From Limnanthes douglasii subsp. nivea (lineage: Eukaryota > Streptophyta > Magnoliopsida > Brassicales > Limnanthaceae), in contig JAUPFV010000003.1 in assembly GCA_036936605.1 (NCBI GenBank), positions 143,934,997 through 143,998,996 on the forward strand: 64,000 nt of DNA, in the 5' to 3' direction. A program made the position numbers and the translations under genes. The notes under the pieces are model-generated. The model was not told where the DNA came from and did no database searches. It saw only the letters and a program-made list of their open reading frames with translations. Shown here one piece after another: positions 10,521 to 21,385 of the stretch (position 1 is its first letter; every line of letters starts with the position of its first letter).

Positions 10521-10605
10521 AGAACAAATATTAAAAGAGTTGGTAAAAAGATCTTTTTATTCTTCCATCTTATTATCCTTAAGGTAATCTAGTTCAGCAT
10601 GAGAA

Positions 10606-13069
10606 ATAAATCCCATGTAGCTCACCAAAAGGAGGAACATACTCTATTTATTATAGATAAATTTAAAATATTCTTATCCTAAACGAGAAATAGTTGGAAC
10701 CATCATTAGGGAAGATTCAATATCAAGAGTCAGTAATACCTAAAAAAAAGACATGCTTATGATTTTGAGATCCTATGCCAAGGTCAAATTCATTAATCTA
10801 TATCAAAATTTATATTATCCATTTATTTTTGTTGATGATTACCTTCGGAGGGTACTCAAACCTCATGCGGATGTCGTAATCATAAGTATTTAATAGTTCT
10901 TTTGGACACATGTAGCTCGACGGACATTATATTCAAAGGAAACTTTGATAGAATGAGGACATCATCTACCTATCGGGAGTCTAAAATAACAGTGATTGGC
11001 TTCACATGTCTCAGTACCTTTCTATATGGTGAGTTTGAGGCCAAATTCACATCGGGTAAGAGAAATTTTAAGAAGGCTACTTTGTTCTTAGAATGCTATT
11101 AGTGGGAAAAAATGGATTTAGATGGATGAATCATAAGTCTGTTCGTGAGTATTATGTGACATCATTCTTTTTGCAAAAATAACAGTCATAAGGGTTTTTT
11201 TAAGTTAAGGGAGCTGGAAACCCTGACAAGGCTTCGATCGTAGTAATTATTGAGGCAAAAAAACAAGTACATGAGTTTGCCAATGGCAAGTGTTTGAAGA
11301 TCGAAATAACTCCATCAGTTAGTCGTGAGCTATATTATTATCATTTTCACTAATAACTTAGATATTTTTACTTAGAAGTCTGAAAATATATGACAAAAGT
11401 ATTGTCTGATATCATTGTCCATAAACTGTCAGTCAACCGAAATGTTTGGACAATCAAATATAAGAAGAAAACTTTCTCTTTTGATAATTCTAAAATAATT
11501 ATGGCTAAATTTTATAGGTTATCAAGTGTTGGGTATATCCGCCAGTCTATATATCATATCTGGACATCAAAATCTATTATATTCTAAAAGAAAAATAAAA
11601 TTAGCAAATATATGTAGACTTTAATGATTTAAACAATACTTATCCCAATGAACCCTTACTAATGACGATGATAGATCAATTGGTACATTCAACTTTGCGC
11701 AACAAACTTTTTTCATTCATAAATACATATTCAGGTTACAATCAAATCCAAAAGCATCAAGTAGATCAATAAGGCACTACAATTATCACTGATCAATGCA
11801 TATATTGGGATCATATAATGTCATTCAGATTAAAAAATACACGAGATATTAACCACAAACTTATCAATAAAGCATTTACTTGCTAGATAGAGAAAAAAAT
11901 AAAGGTATATATTAATGATATGTTTTTAAAGAGTCCATTGATGATGATTATATCAAAGATTTGGTGGAGTCATTCAAGAATCCTAGGGTCATCAACTTGA
12001 GGTTAAATTCAGAGAAGTGTGCTTTTAAGGTTTGTTTAGGCAATTTATTGGATTACTGAATCAGTGAAAAAGGGTATATATGCAGACCCATATCAGTTGG
12101 AAGCCTTAACATCCCAGCACCATCCTAGATAAATTCAGGAAGTCCAGGTTTTGTTCATGAGGTTAGAAGCCTTGAGCAGGTTTATATCACGGTTTTCAGA
12201 CATATGTTTTTATTTATTCCTAGTTTTAAAGAAGCTCATCCATTTCCAATGGTCGGAATGGTGTAACAAATATTTTTATAAGTTAAAGAAGCATTTTTAT
12301 TCGTCAGAGGTTCTTTCAAAGCCCCTACTATGTGAGACTCTCTATATTTTTATAAGTTAAAGAAGCTCATCCATCCCACCTTAATATTTTCTTTTAAAGC
12401 ATTTTTATAAGTTAAAGAAGCATTTTTATAAGTTAGATTTGTCGGATCAAAAGGATGAATTTACTTAGTGATTCCCGATTTGTGGTATATCACGCCCTCG
12501 GATAAGCAGATACACCCAAAGACAATATCATCATATACTTAAACGTATTAAAATAACTAGTGGGTGAATTTAAAGTAGTATATTTTAAATAAGTGCTCAG
12601 AGTTTAGAACTCTCTATCCGACTCTTTGGTTGTGTTGACATGATCAGATATAGTATCATGTGCAATATTACAAGAACGCCCGTCAATACGAGAGGGTTTT
12701 ACCCCTCCCCTCCTCGAACCATAGTGTAGACGAGGTCAATGTCATTCATGCCAAAGTAAACTAGTGAACGCCAACATGGGATTAGATTTTATCCGAGACT
12801 TTGCGAAGCAGAAAAAATAAATCATGTAGCTAAAGATGAGGTCTAGCGGATATGTTTTATTAAGGTGGGATGTGTATTATGAAAGTATCTACAAACCCAT
12901 CTTTTGATGATTGGGACCATATGAGTCATATTGTGGGCTAGATAGAATTCGTGATAGATGAGTTAAGTATAATATGAGAATATAACCTTGCTGAAAAATT
13001 TATCTTAGTAGGCTAATACTGACTTACTTTATCTGAAGCCAAAGAAATAGTTAAGAAATACGACACTTG
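10606..13069 (+). repeat. Direct repeat B: second copy of the protease to integrase segment
   Basis: Protease is recognisable at 10902-11100 (MDTCSSTDIIFKGNFDRM, FLYGEFEAKFTSGK). RT pieces lie at 11390-11760 (MAKFYRLSSVGYIRQSIYHI), RNase H begins near 12300 (SSEVLSKPLLCETLYIF), and second RNase H and integrase starts lie at 12440-13069. The block lacks most of RNase H relative to copy A. Its right end cuts precisely into the antisense ORF after the 'WKKNFIYIND' motif. Confidence 0.78.
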
Positions 13070-13560
13070 TCATTTATATATATGAAATTCTTCTTCCATA
13101 ACTTGTCTAAGTCGGGTAGGTCATCTACTAATTTATGGGAGTTTTGAATGACTATGTAATATAAAAGAAAAATATTGCTTATGGTGGCTCTCAAGATCGT
13201 TACTAGATCTTCCATCTTAAAAGGGATCCCAGCTAGGCCCGAGGTTATCAAATAAGACATGATATTAATTCAAAATTTCTAATTATATTAACTTAGACAT
13301 AGGTCCAACAACTCAAAATACCTGACCAACTCTCAATGAAGTGCCATACAGACTCCCTGGTTAAGAACATTAATGTAAAACACAAGCTCGTTGGCTCTGG
13401 CCAAGTCTGGGGTATCTTTGGAACAAGTAATCAAACCTTAATGAATTGTGGAATCTCATACTTGAACCGAAGCTTGGGAAGAAGGTTCACATCTGTGTAT
13501 GGTAGCAGATTTTCACGGTCGGGCCTTACGAATCAGGCTCTCAACAAATCCCTACCAATT
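13070..13560 (-). pseudogene. N-terminal part of the antisense ORF (putative gypsy type transposon-like domain)
   Basis: The stop-free core (13051-13260) reads MSYLITSGLAGIPFKMEDLV, then VDDLPDLDKLWKKNFIYIND. Upstream, from 13560, are NLLPKLRFKYEIPQFIKV and EPTSLCFTLMFLTRESVW. This order (Tyr-x-Ile-Pro, then a hydrophobic 'F-x-x-G-x-x-xP' block, then D-x-x-W-K-x-x-F-x-Y/F-V/I) matches the protein family named 'putative gypsy type transposon' in plants. The function is unknown. It is antisense to the element's pol genes, as in the other three Tat-type elements here. Confidence 0.6.
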
Positions 13561-13600
13561 TGAGACCCAACCAATTCCCACCAGTCAAGTTAGTAGACTG

Positions 13601-14779
13601 GCTTATGAACACCCTCAATGCGAGATCTCAAATATATATCAAGTTAGCTTATGCCAAACATGTTAAGGCGCCAATCAAGACCTAGGAATCCTTGGAAAAA
13701 CATGTGTCATAGTTTCTAACTTGATATTTTTGGCTTCATAATCATTAAATCAACTGAGATCATGATGTGTTCGAACATACCATATTCCGCACTGTCGGCT
13801 CCTAAGTATTTCAGCTATCGTTCTACCACCATGGTCCTAACTACAACTCAAATTTAGAAGACTACCTACTAACACTCTATTTACTCGGTAAATTGGAGTT
13901 TTTTTTTCAAGAGAAATTTTGGTCGGCGAGAGTTTTAATGAGGCAAATCAAGGACAATATCCTACTAAAAGCTACAAACGTTAGTCGACACCCAATCAAA
14001 TAAGGTCGAGTCAAGTGGTTAACAAGTAGAAAGGTATATATATATCCTTCGCTGACTAACTCGGAAGGACTATATGACTATCGGTAACATAATTATTATT
14101 CAGGTTCGGAACAAATAATTAATAAAAAACAAATAGAATGTGTAAGCTTTGTCTAATATAAGTTTTATGTATCAACGTATTTTATATGCTTTTAGTCCAC
14201 TCGTATAGTTATAGATAAACATGTTACATGTTTTAAAATATGAATAATAATAATTTTATTTGTATAAAATTATCTATTTTTTTTATACATATCTTTTTTT
14301 CTAAATGGTCTATCTAGTGGCCTAACAAAATCCAACACTAACAAACTAGACCGGTTCAGATGATATAGTAATCCAATTATACCTAACTTCATCTGCTAGT
14401 GTTTTTACTTAAAAAGAATTTATAAAACATTTTCAAAAAAATGACATTTTATTTTTTATTTTTACATAGTTGAAGACGTTATATTTACCATTTGAGTTCT
14501 GTATTTGGTATGCGGTGGATAAAAATAAAAACAGAAAAATAAATAAATAAACAAATAAAATGATAAAGGATTTTTACTGGACAGTAAAATTGTAAACGAA
14601 AGAAAAAACAAGAAAACCTCGACAATTTTAGTGATAATAAGCAAATAAAAATTAAATTACACTTGGGCTTCGCCGGCTGTACTTACTCAAAACTCTAAAT
14701 AATCCATAGAGGCACACCCGGGTATCCAACAGATAAGAACAGAAAACGGCGCGTTTCATCGAGTCTCCATCTCTCGTCC
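13601..14779. other. AT-rich intergenic DNA upstream of SUFE1, possibly with an LTR relic
   Basis: No coding region is supported. A TATA-rich patch (14034-14044) flanked by CTTCGCTGACTAACTCGGAAGG could belong to an old LTR, but no matching partner was found. The last few hundred bases are low-complexity A/T sequence and must contain the SUFE1 promoter. Confidence 0.5.
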
Positions 14780-15820
14780 ATGGCTGCTTCATCTTCCACT
14801 CGATTGTTGGCAACCAAATTCCCAATCGGTCTCCATCGAAGTCCGACAACGAAATCTCTACTCACACAATTAAAACCCCGTAACAATCTCTCTTTCTTCC
14901 ACAGATCCATTACCTTCCAGAAAATTCCTACGTTGACCAAGCAATCATCTCTATCCTCGTCATCATCATCGAATTCAATCGACCTGCAACCCATCGAAGA
15001 GCTTCCTCCAAAGCTACGAGAGATCGTCAATCTCTTCCAATCCGTTCAGGATTCCAAATCCAAGTACGAGCAGCTCTTGTTCTATGGCAAAAACCTCAAA
15101 CCACTCGATACACAGTTCAAAACAGCCGAAAACAAAGTGCAGGGTTGCGTCTCCCAGGTCTGGGTTAGGGCTTATCTCGACGATGAACAAAACGTTGTGT
15201 TCGAAGCTGACTCCGACTCTGTCCTCACTAAAGGCCTCGCTGCACTTCTAGTTCTGGGACTCTCCGGGAGACCTGCGCCGGAGATTTTGAGGGTTTCACC
15301 AGATTTTGCGGTGCTGCTCGGTTTGCAGCAGAGCTTAACCCCTTCGAGGAACAATGGGTTTCTGAATATGCTGAGGTTGATGCAAAAGAAAGCGCTTATG
15401 TTGTTAGTGAAAGCCGATTCGAATTCAGGAGCTACCGAATTGAGTTCTCAAGATGAGCCTTTTGGTTCTGATGAGACCGTGGGAAACATTATACTCGATA
15501 ATGTAGAGGTTTTGGACGAAAAGGAGTCGAACTCTAATGGTTTGGGCAGTCGAGGGATGAGAATTAGAGGGAGATTAGAGAAAGAGCTGAAACCCGTGGA
15601 GCTTGAGGTTGAAGATGTTTCGTATCAGCACGCGGGGCATGCTGGTGTTGTTGGGAGTGGCGATGGGGAGACACATTTTAACGTGAGAGTTGTGTCGGAA
15701 GAATTTGAAGGAAAGAGTTCGGTGAAGAGACACAGATTGATCTATACTCTCTTGCAAGAAGAGTTGCAGACTGGACTACATGCTTTGTCTATTGTGGCCA
15801 AGACACCATTTGAAAGATGA
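14780..15820 (+). CDS. SUFE1: Chloroplast SufE-BolA fusion protein, sulfur-transfer activator of cysteine desulfurase (SUFE1 type)
   Basis: A 346-residue intronless gene. Residues 1-65 are Ser/Thr/Arg-rich with few acids, a typical plastid transit peptide (dual targeting to mitochondria has been reported for the Arabidopsis protein). Residues 72-205 form the SufE domain, with the persulfide-accepting cysteine at C123 in the motif KVQGCVSQVWV. SufE takes sulfur from the desulfurase NFS2 and stimulates it for Fe-S cluster assembly. A Gly/Ser/Glu linker follows, then a BolA domain at about 258-344 with the conserved RHRLIY (H318) and LHALSI (H334) histidines; BolA proteins bind monothiol glutaredoxins. 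Domain order and length match Arabidopsis SUFE1 (At4g26500). All key residues are present and there is no sign of decay. The start is the first ATG in frame and is followed directly by the transit peptide. Confidence 0.95.
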   Translation: MAASSSTRLLATKFPIGLHRSPTTKSLLTQLKPRNNLSFFHRSITFQKIPTLTKQSSLSSSSSSNSIDLQPIEELPPKLREIVNLFQSVQDSKSKYEQLLFYGKNLKPLDTQFKTAENKVQGCVSQVWVRAYLDDEQNVVFEADSDSVLTKGLAALLVLGLSGRPAPEILRVSPDFAVLLGLQQSLTPSRNNGFLNMLRLMQKKALMLLVKADSNSGATELSSQDEPFGSDETVGNIILDNVEVLDEKESNSNGLGSRGMRIRGRLEKELKPVELEVEDVSYQHAGHAGVVGSGDGETHFNVRVVSEEFEGKSSVKRHRLIYTLLQEELQTGLHALSIVAKTPFER

Positions 15821-16177
15821 ATAACTTTCTTCATTTCTTTTCGTTGGCAGTTTTGGATATGTATTAAGGTTCTTGGGTACGGTATTTCATGAGCTTAAGC
15901 CCAACTGAGTCATTCTTTTTTATAAGAAGAGACGTTAATCTGTATTCTTTATCAACTGTCCAAATGTTGCTTACAAGTCCACTATCAAACTAAGCCTGTA
16001 AGATTAACCTTCAGTAACTGTGTTGGGCATCATATTTATATATAGAAAAAGTTGTTCAATGTCCAATGAGAATAACTAATATAACATTGAAAACATTGTA
16101 CCAAATAAAAAACAATAACTGAAGTTTGATATTGAAATGCCGAAAATAGAACTCAAAGTAACAGGTATTAATACAAG
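15821..16177. other. SUFE1 3' flank
   Basis: AT-rich sequence with no gene. It should hold the SUFE1 3' untranslated region. It ends at the left LTR of the next element. Confidence 0.6.
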
Positions 16178-16879
16178 TGTTATGGAAAAATATAATTTCA
16201 ATTGATCATTGATACATTTTATGAAAATTGCTTATCAATTTATATTATCTTTGCAGCAGTTTTAAATTATCATTTAATATATATATTTATATTATACAGG
16301 TAGACCAACACTAATGATAATAGCTTTAAAGTTATACTGGAGTTTTCATCTATTGCGGGAATTGATCACAACCGTTTCCTTAACTACCTATTTTGGTAAC
16401 CGATGACGATTGATCTGATCGTTGAGCATTTGATCGTCGATTACTGCTGCTTTAATTATAACTTATGTTCGGTTTCGACATATGTTCGGTCTCGACCGAC
16501 GCTCAGTTTTATCTTTGCTAGATGAAGGATCACATGTTTTTATGATGGTTTTTGTTCGGTTTTCATTTCTGCTATGTTTGATAACCAGCTCGGTTCATCA
16601 TATACTTATGCGCAATCTCTGTTTAAGGAGACATCTCCTCTGTATTTTTCCCCGACGTCCTTTGCCTCTTTCCTTAACATCATTTACCTTACTAGGACAT
16701 TGATTTCCTTTGGGTTTGGCCTTAGTCATTTGATATTTGCCGCTTATATTTATGCATAGCTTCAATCCACCTTGTATTTCTACATCAACTAGCTCGGCTC
16801 GATATTGCTTGTATAATCATGTCGTCTCCATCTGCTCTGATATTGTCTGTTCTATTGGTTAATGGAGGCCTCCTCATCA
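16178..16879 (-). repeat. 3' LTR (left on the + strand), about 702 bp
   Basis: Plus-strand start TGTTATGGAAAAATATAATT and end CCTCCTCATCA. It aligns throughout with 37863-38644, for example ACACTAATGATAAT, GCATTTGATCGTCGATTAC, GGTCTCGACCGACGCTCAG and TCTGATATTGTCTGTTCTATT, with substitutions and small gaps. Confidence 0.8.
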
Positions 16880-16893
16880 AGACTCCCCTAGTT
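16880..16893 (-). other. Polypurine tract
   Basis: On the minus strand the sequence before the LTR start (TGATGAGG) is GAACTAGGGGAGTCT. The plus element at 22915-32581 has AGCTAGGGGTCTAA at the same place, before its TGATAAG. This tract primes plus-strand DNA synthesis. Confidence 0.65.
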
Positions 16894-17344
16894 CATGAAT
16901 TATATGTTGAAAATGTAAAATCGATGAAGTATCGTATTAAGCAAATCAAAGGAGATGGTAAGACGGTTAAAGTTATTATGTTTGATGCATGATTTGTGAC
17001 GTGTCGTACGGGGTGATAGATTAGTTTAAACCCTAACAATAGTGTAACACGTTGTAGTTTCCAGACGGTGCGCAAGAACGATAGCTCTAACACAAAAGCC
17101 GTTATTATGTGAAATGGCGCTTGGGTTCTTGAAGAACGTGTTGATAATTAATTATGAATGACAATGGTTGTCATATCATGCGTGCAATATAGAGAGTTGA
17201 TTTCCCTTCAAACAATCTTCTAAGATTGTGCAATTTTTATTATTATTGTTGAAAATTACTTTACCTATGGTAAGAGAGAGAACTACTCACATGAGAAAGC
17301 ATCCACCACCATCGTTACCGTTTTCCAGGTCTGCAGTAAATAAG

Positions 17345-17542
17345 GTATGTTGATAGTTGCAATTCAATACTTCATTTTCTAATTTTAAATAACACTTTTG
17401 TATTAGGACCATCCTAGCTTAACGCAGATGTGCTAGCCCTAATTCTTTTACAGTGGATAAAACTCATTTGTTAGTAGAGGTACTCGTCGTGAGTTATCCC
17501 CGCGATGTGTTTGCTCTTATATGTCCTATTGGATTATTGCAG
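17345..17542 (+). other. Possible 5'UTR intron in front of the antisense ORF
   Basis: A good donor (AAG|GTATGT at 17345) and acceptor (TTATTGCAG at 17542) bracket 198 AT-rich bases. The first ATG of the antisense ORF follows 17 bases later, at 17560. This is inferred from splice consensus only. Confidence 0.3.
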
Positions 17543-17559
17543 TCTTCTTAGTGATCGTA

Positions 17560-18590
17560 ATGGTACCCAAAAAAGATGGAAAGAAAAAGGATAATGTGGT
17601 TAGTAGTGAAAGAATAGGCTAAAAGTATGAAGACTCGTCGTTCTTAGAGATTTATTTTTCTCGATTAACCCCAAAATACGAGTATCTCACACATGACGGT
17701 TAGAGTTTTAGGGATAGATGCGGGATACCAAGTGATGTTATAGTGAGGGTACCGATGCCCGGTGAGCATCCCTATCAAGCAAAGGAGAATAAAACCTACC
17801 TATACACTACCGTTTTTCGACTGGGGCTTACGATTGCCGCTACCCTCTCTGATACGAGATTTTTTTTATCTTCATATGAATATATCCTACACAAATAGCT
17901 GCTAATGGGTGAAGAGTCTTGCTTAACATTCTATTGAGCTCCCACCTATTAGGCATCTCGCTCTGTCTGCCGGACTTACTTGGCGTTATAAATGTAGCCA
18001 AGCTGGCAAAGTCCTCGTTTTTTTATACCCACCTGACTGGAGTGAGAAAAATAGCTGAGCTTCCTACCTCTGATAAAAACTGGAAGAAATCATTTGTATT
18101 TGTGTCCGGGCATTGAGAGCATGGAAGTGTTATCATGAATCTACAATTAGAACGACGGTTGGGAAGCCAAGTGTAAGGAGAAAAAATTGTAGCGCTTAGC
18201 CCAAATGAACTTTTATTAATATTAATGCAAATATGCTTGATTCTGTAGGTGAAGGGAAGCATCAGGACTGTTGCAAAAAAGAGAGATTGGGAGACGTTGT
18301 AAACCCCTTGATCAAATTATCAGGTTTAGCTAGCTCCACTTGGTTGCAGGAGCCATCTCGGCTATTCACACAAATAAATTATTTGAAGGTTGGGTTGTGG
18401 CCTACTCTTGAATTGATAATTACAAAAGACGGGAAGGTGACGATGTCTGGAAGCGGAGAAATGGCTACAACCAAACATATTTGGGATTTGATGGAGCATA
18501 GGTACCAAGGTCGTAATAGTATCGGGCTATGGTTAGCAGTTCCCCAAAGTCGAAGAGTAAGGGATACCGAAGATTCTTCGTCTCTGTGAA
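17560..18590 (+). pseudogene. Antisense ORF, N-terminal part: putative gypsy type transposon-like domain
   Basis: The ORF runs opposite to gag-pol of its own element. From the ATG at 17560 it reads MVPKKDGKKKDNVVSSERIG, then stops and CGIPSDVIVRVPMPGEHPYQ, YLYTTVFRLGLTIAATLSDT and, in a shifted frame, AELPTSDKNWKKSFVFVSGH (18057-18116). The blocks 'GIP-V-VP-PGE', 'F-GL-P' and 'D-xWKK-F-FV' are those of the plant 'putative gypsy type transposon' family. A further stop-free stretch of 118 codons (18233-18589) has no recognised domain. Several stops and at least two frameshifts show decay. The biochemical role is unknown. Confidence 0.65.
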
Positions 18591-19346
18591 GACATAATGA
18601 AAATGAGGGAGAGCTGTTGATTATTTGGGAGATGAAGTGGTTACAGAGCGTACTCAACATTCACGAGAAAAAGACAAAGAGATAAATGATGAAGAATGAC
18701 CTCTTCAAAAAAGGCCTCGTGTAATTGTAGATGCAGTTCTGCTCTCAACAAGAAAATTACAGTTGGTGGATAAAGAAGATGATGATGGAGTTTATACCAA
18801 ACAATTAGGGTGCACATACATCAGTTTCTAAGACAGAGCATAACAAGGAGAAAACCTCTGAGGTAATAGTGCTAGCCGATGCTCGAGTGGAGGTTCAACC
18901 GAACTGTGCAAAGGAAAGTAGTGAAGGAGAAGAGCAAAGAAAACATATCTCTGAGGAGATAGCTCCAAGGATGAAGCATTTTGTGAAGGCATTTGGTGTG
19001 CGGTCCTCTTATCGTTTTGTACAAGGGGTAGATATGCGGTATTCATTTGTAAATATAGTAATCCCGGAGCTCATGCCGACAAAAAAAAGACTGAAGCAAA
19101 TAGAGGTAATAAAATAACGGAGGAGCTCTTTTCTTCAAATGTTGTGACATCACGTCCTTCAATGCTGATGTTTGAGCAGCTCAAATGGTGTCTGAAGTTG
19201 TCATTTTATGATAATATGCCAATAAGCGAGATATTACAGAGGTAGTTGGAGCTTATTATTGAGGTATTTTATGCTATGATCTATATTTTGAAAAATAAGG
19301 GAAAATAGGATACTAACCGTGATGTGAACACATATGCATCACAATT
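18591..19346 (+). pseudogene. Antisense ORF, middle part, decayed
   Basis: The stop-free piece 18869-19117 reads DARVEVQPNCAKESSEGEEQ and continues to PELMPTKKRLKQIEVIK, a charged linker. After it come MFEQLKWCLKLSF-like residues in broken frames. No domain is recognised. The position, between the N-terminal domain and the coiled coil at 21386-21658, fits the antisense ORF, which is interrupted by the Copia piece. Confidence 0.4.
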
Positions 19347-19975
19347 CTGTAGCCGAACTCATCAAGACCATAACCAATTAATACACACTGTCTTGTCTTC
19401 GAATTGAATTTAGACCTCTCATCTTTAGAAATATACACATAAACTTTGCACTCAAAGACACATAAATGATCATAAGAAACATTTTTACATGTCCGAACTC
19501 TATTTGGGATATCTCCATCTAAAGGTACATAAGGACTAAAATTCAAGACATGTACAACTGTATTAAAATCTTTACCCCAAAATTATTTAGGTAGTTGTGA
19601 TTGTGAAAGAAGACATCTTACCCTTTCAAGTAATGTTCGGTTTAGTCTCTCAGTTACGCCATTCGACTGAGGGGTCTTGGGAAGTGTCTTTTGATGTCGA
19701 ATACCTTGTTGCCTACAATAATCATCAAAAAGACCAATGTATTCTCCCCCATTATCACTCATAACACACTTTAATTGTTTCCCAGTCTGTCTCTTAACTG
19801 AAGCTTGAAACTGCTTAAAGACATCTAACACTTGATCTTTTCTTTTCAAAGTGTAAGCCCAAACTTTCCTAGAATGATCATCAACAAAAGTAAAAAAGTA
19901 TAGACAACCACTAAGTGTTCTCGCTTTAAAAAGACCACAAACATCAGTATGTACCAAGTCTACCACGTTTCTCAA
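19347..19975 (-). pseudogene. Copia integrase core and downstream region
   Basis: The frame 19583-19975 begins NVVDLVHTDVCG (first catalytic Asp), followed by FVDDHSRKVW, KCVMSDNGGEYIG (second Asp) and TPQSNGVTERLNRTLLERVR (catalytic Glu). After one stop (LPK then FWG) it continues in a neighbouring frame with DGDIPNRVRTCKNVSYDHL, then FECKVYVYISKDERSKF and IGYGLDEFGYRI. The triad is preserved but the gene is cut off at 19347 and carries a stop. Confidence 0.85.
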
Positions 19976-20590
19976 CGACTAGAGTTTCTGAATGTGAAGA
20001 GAAGCCAACTATTTTTCTTCTCATATCTTCATTCAGCATACTACTTTTAGCCAATGCCATTGAAATATTACCTTCAGGAGCTGAATTAGAAAGAGACATT
20101 CTGAAATTATCGCACGAGCGTGGCAGCGAACCAAGCAACCATAACGTCAAAACCTCATCATCAAATTTGATACCCATAGCAGCCAACTGATTAATCAAGC
20201 CTTGAAAGGTATTCAAGTGATTTGTAAGAGGTGATCCATCTTGATACCTCAAATACATCAACTGTTTCAACAAAAGTAACTTACTGTTTCCTGTCTTCCG
20301 AGTATATAACTCCTCAAGTTTACTCCACAAATTTCTTGCATCTGTTTTGTCTGCAACATGATTCAACATATTATCATCAACCCATTATCGAATAAAGCCA
20401 CAAACCTATCGATGAATAATTATTCATTCTGCATCAAAATTATCTTTAGGTTTTTCATCACCGAACACTGATAAATAAAAACCTTTACCATAAAGAAGAT
20501 CTTCAACCTTTGATTTCCATATATGATGATTCGAATCATTTATCGTCACCATTCTTCTTGTATTCACCTCCATATTTCATACAAGACAAG
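19976..20590 (-). pseudogene. Copia gag fragment (UBN2/retrotran_gag type)
   Basis: The best stretch (19944-20369) reads MLNHVADKTDARNLWSKLEE, then YTRKTGNSKLLLLKQLMYLR, LTNHLNTFQGLINQLAAMGI and DEVLTLWLLGSLP, and ends at SHSETLVVEKRGR. This is standard Copia gag. Upstream (20370-20590) a decayed N-terminal part continues. The integrase starts directly after SHSETLVVEKRGR, so zinc knuckle, protease and the pre-integrase zinc domain were lost in one deletion. Confidence 0.8.
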
Positions 20591-20703
20591 TACACAACCA
20601 GTCTCTCAGATACTACTTTCTCAGGAAATATAAGGACAAATTAAATCTTCCTTCTTGTATCAAATATTATTAAAGATAATGATACCAAACAAAATACTAA
20701 ATA

Positions 20704-21270
20704 TGAATAAAATCAATGCAAATAACACAGAACACGTTTTACGTGGAAAACCTTCCCATGGTAGGAAGTAAAAACCACTGGACTGATTCTAGAGTCCAAC
20801 CAAATATTCACTATCAGAAGACGGGTTACAACACTATTCTTTAGATAAAACTAGATCATACACCACACAAAGTATGACAACTTTATACACAACTCCAATA
20901 CACAAGATAATGAACCGAAATTAGAAAACTCACTGAAATATCCCCAAAAATGCAGTTAGAAGAAGCTGATCGAAACATATACTTAGAAGACTCCAAATCA
21001 AAAACCCTCTGGTCGGATTGTAGGGGACAAAGAGGCGAGCCTTCTCACCAAAATTGAAGCCGATCGGACAACGAGAGACAATCCGATTCAAAGCACAAAG
21101 TCCCGCCTTGAATCGCTCTTTTCTCTCAAAATTGTACTACAATATATAATGTTCATCTTAAAAGACACTGTATAAATTTATATTTATACACAAACAATAT
21201 CCTATGTGTTACCCATATTGGGCCTTAGCCTATATAATAATTTAGACTCCCACATAGGAAGAGCTCAACA
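20704..21270 (-). repeat. Copia LTR (single)
   Basis: Minus strand starts TGTTGAGCTCTTCC after the polypurine tract (GTGAGAGGGAGATT) and ends near TTATTCA. The primer-binding-site-like TGGTATCATTATC follows about 16 bases later. A TATA-like patch (ATAAATTTATATTTATA on the plus strand, 21171-21187) lies inside. The inner boundary is approximate. Confidence 0.6.
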
Positions 21271-21385
21271 AATCTCCCTCTCACGACTATGTGGGAGGAT
21301 TCGCCATCCTGACGATTAATCTACAATGTTCAAGCTTTCCCCTAGGCAATGCCTTTGTCATCATGTCAGACCCATTATGATCTGC

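Larger units (their letters stand above)
5900..13600 (+). mobile_element. Highly decayed Tat-type Ty3/Gypsy element with internal duplication; LTRs not identified
   Basis: Plus-strand remnants occur in the canonical order: gag zinc knuckle (5925-6115), protease (6500-6815), RT (7200-7850), RNase H (7918-8200), second RNase H (8450-8660) and integrase to its C-terminal domain (8900-10030). Then come pieces of an antisense ORF (10330-10520 and 13070-13560). A second copy of protease-to-integrase (10606-13069) sits inside the antisense ORF. Every module has many stops, so this is the oldest Gypsy element in the window. Its LTR ends could not be located. Confidence 0.75.
19347..21385 (-). mobile_element. 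Rearranged Ty1/Copia fragment with one LTR, inserted in the antisense ORF
   Basis: Read on the minus strand, the order is end of RNase H (NGSDMMTKALPRGKLEHC, 21385 to about 21290), polypurine tract (GAGGGAGATT), LTR (21270-20704), primer-binding site (TGGTATCATTATC near 20675), gag (20590-19985), a direct jump to integrase (19975-19583), and the post-integrase region (to 19347). Protease, RT and most of RNase H are missing. The 3' internal end lies before the LTR and the 5' internal end after it, which is a circularly permuted order. The left junction is marked by a small inverted repeat, GTGATG...CATCAC. Confidence 0.75.

Noticed and set aside
14652..15030. Two minus-strand frames over the SUFE1 start
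   Set aside because: Opposite-strand shadows of the transit peptide region of SUFE1.
16177..16178. Target-site duplication for the 16178-38644 element
   Set aside because: ACAAG on the left has no partner at either possible right end (38632 or 38644), so no TSD is claimed.
20704..21270. Reading the Copia LTR as a simple 5' LTR of a truncated element
   Set aside because: RNase H C-terminal sequence and a polypurine tract lie on its outer side, which a plain 5' LTR would not have.
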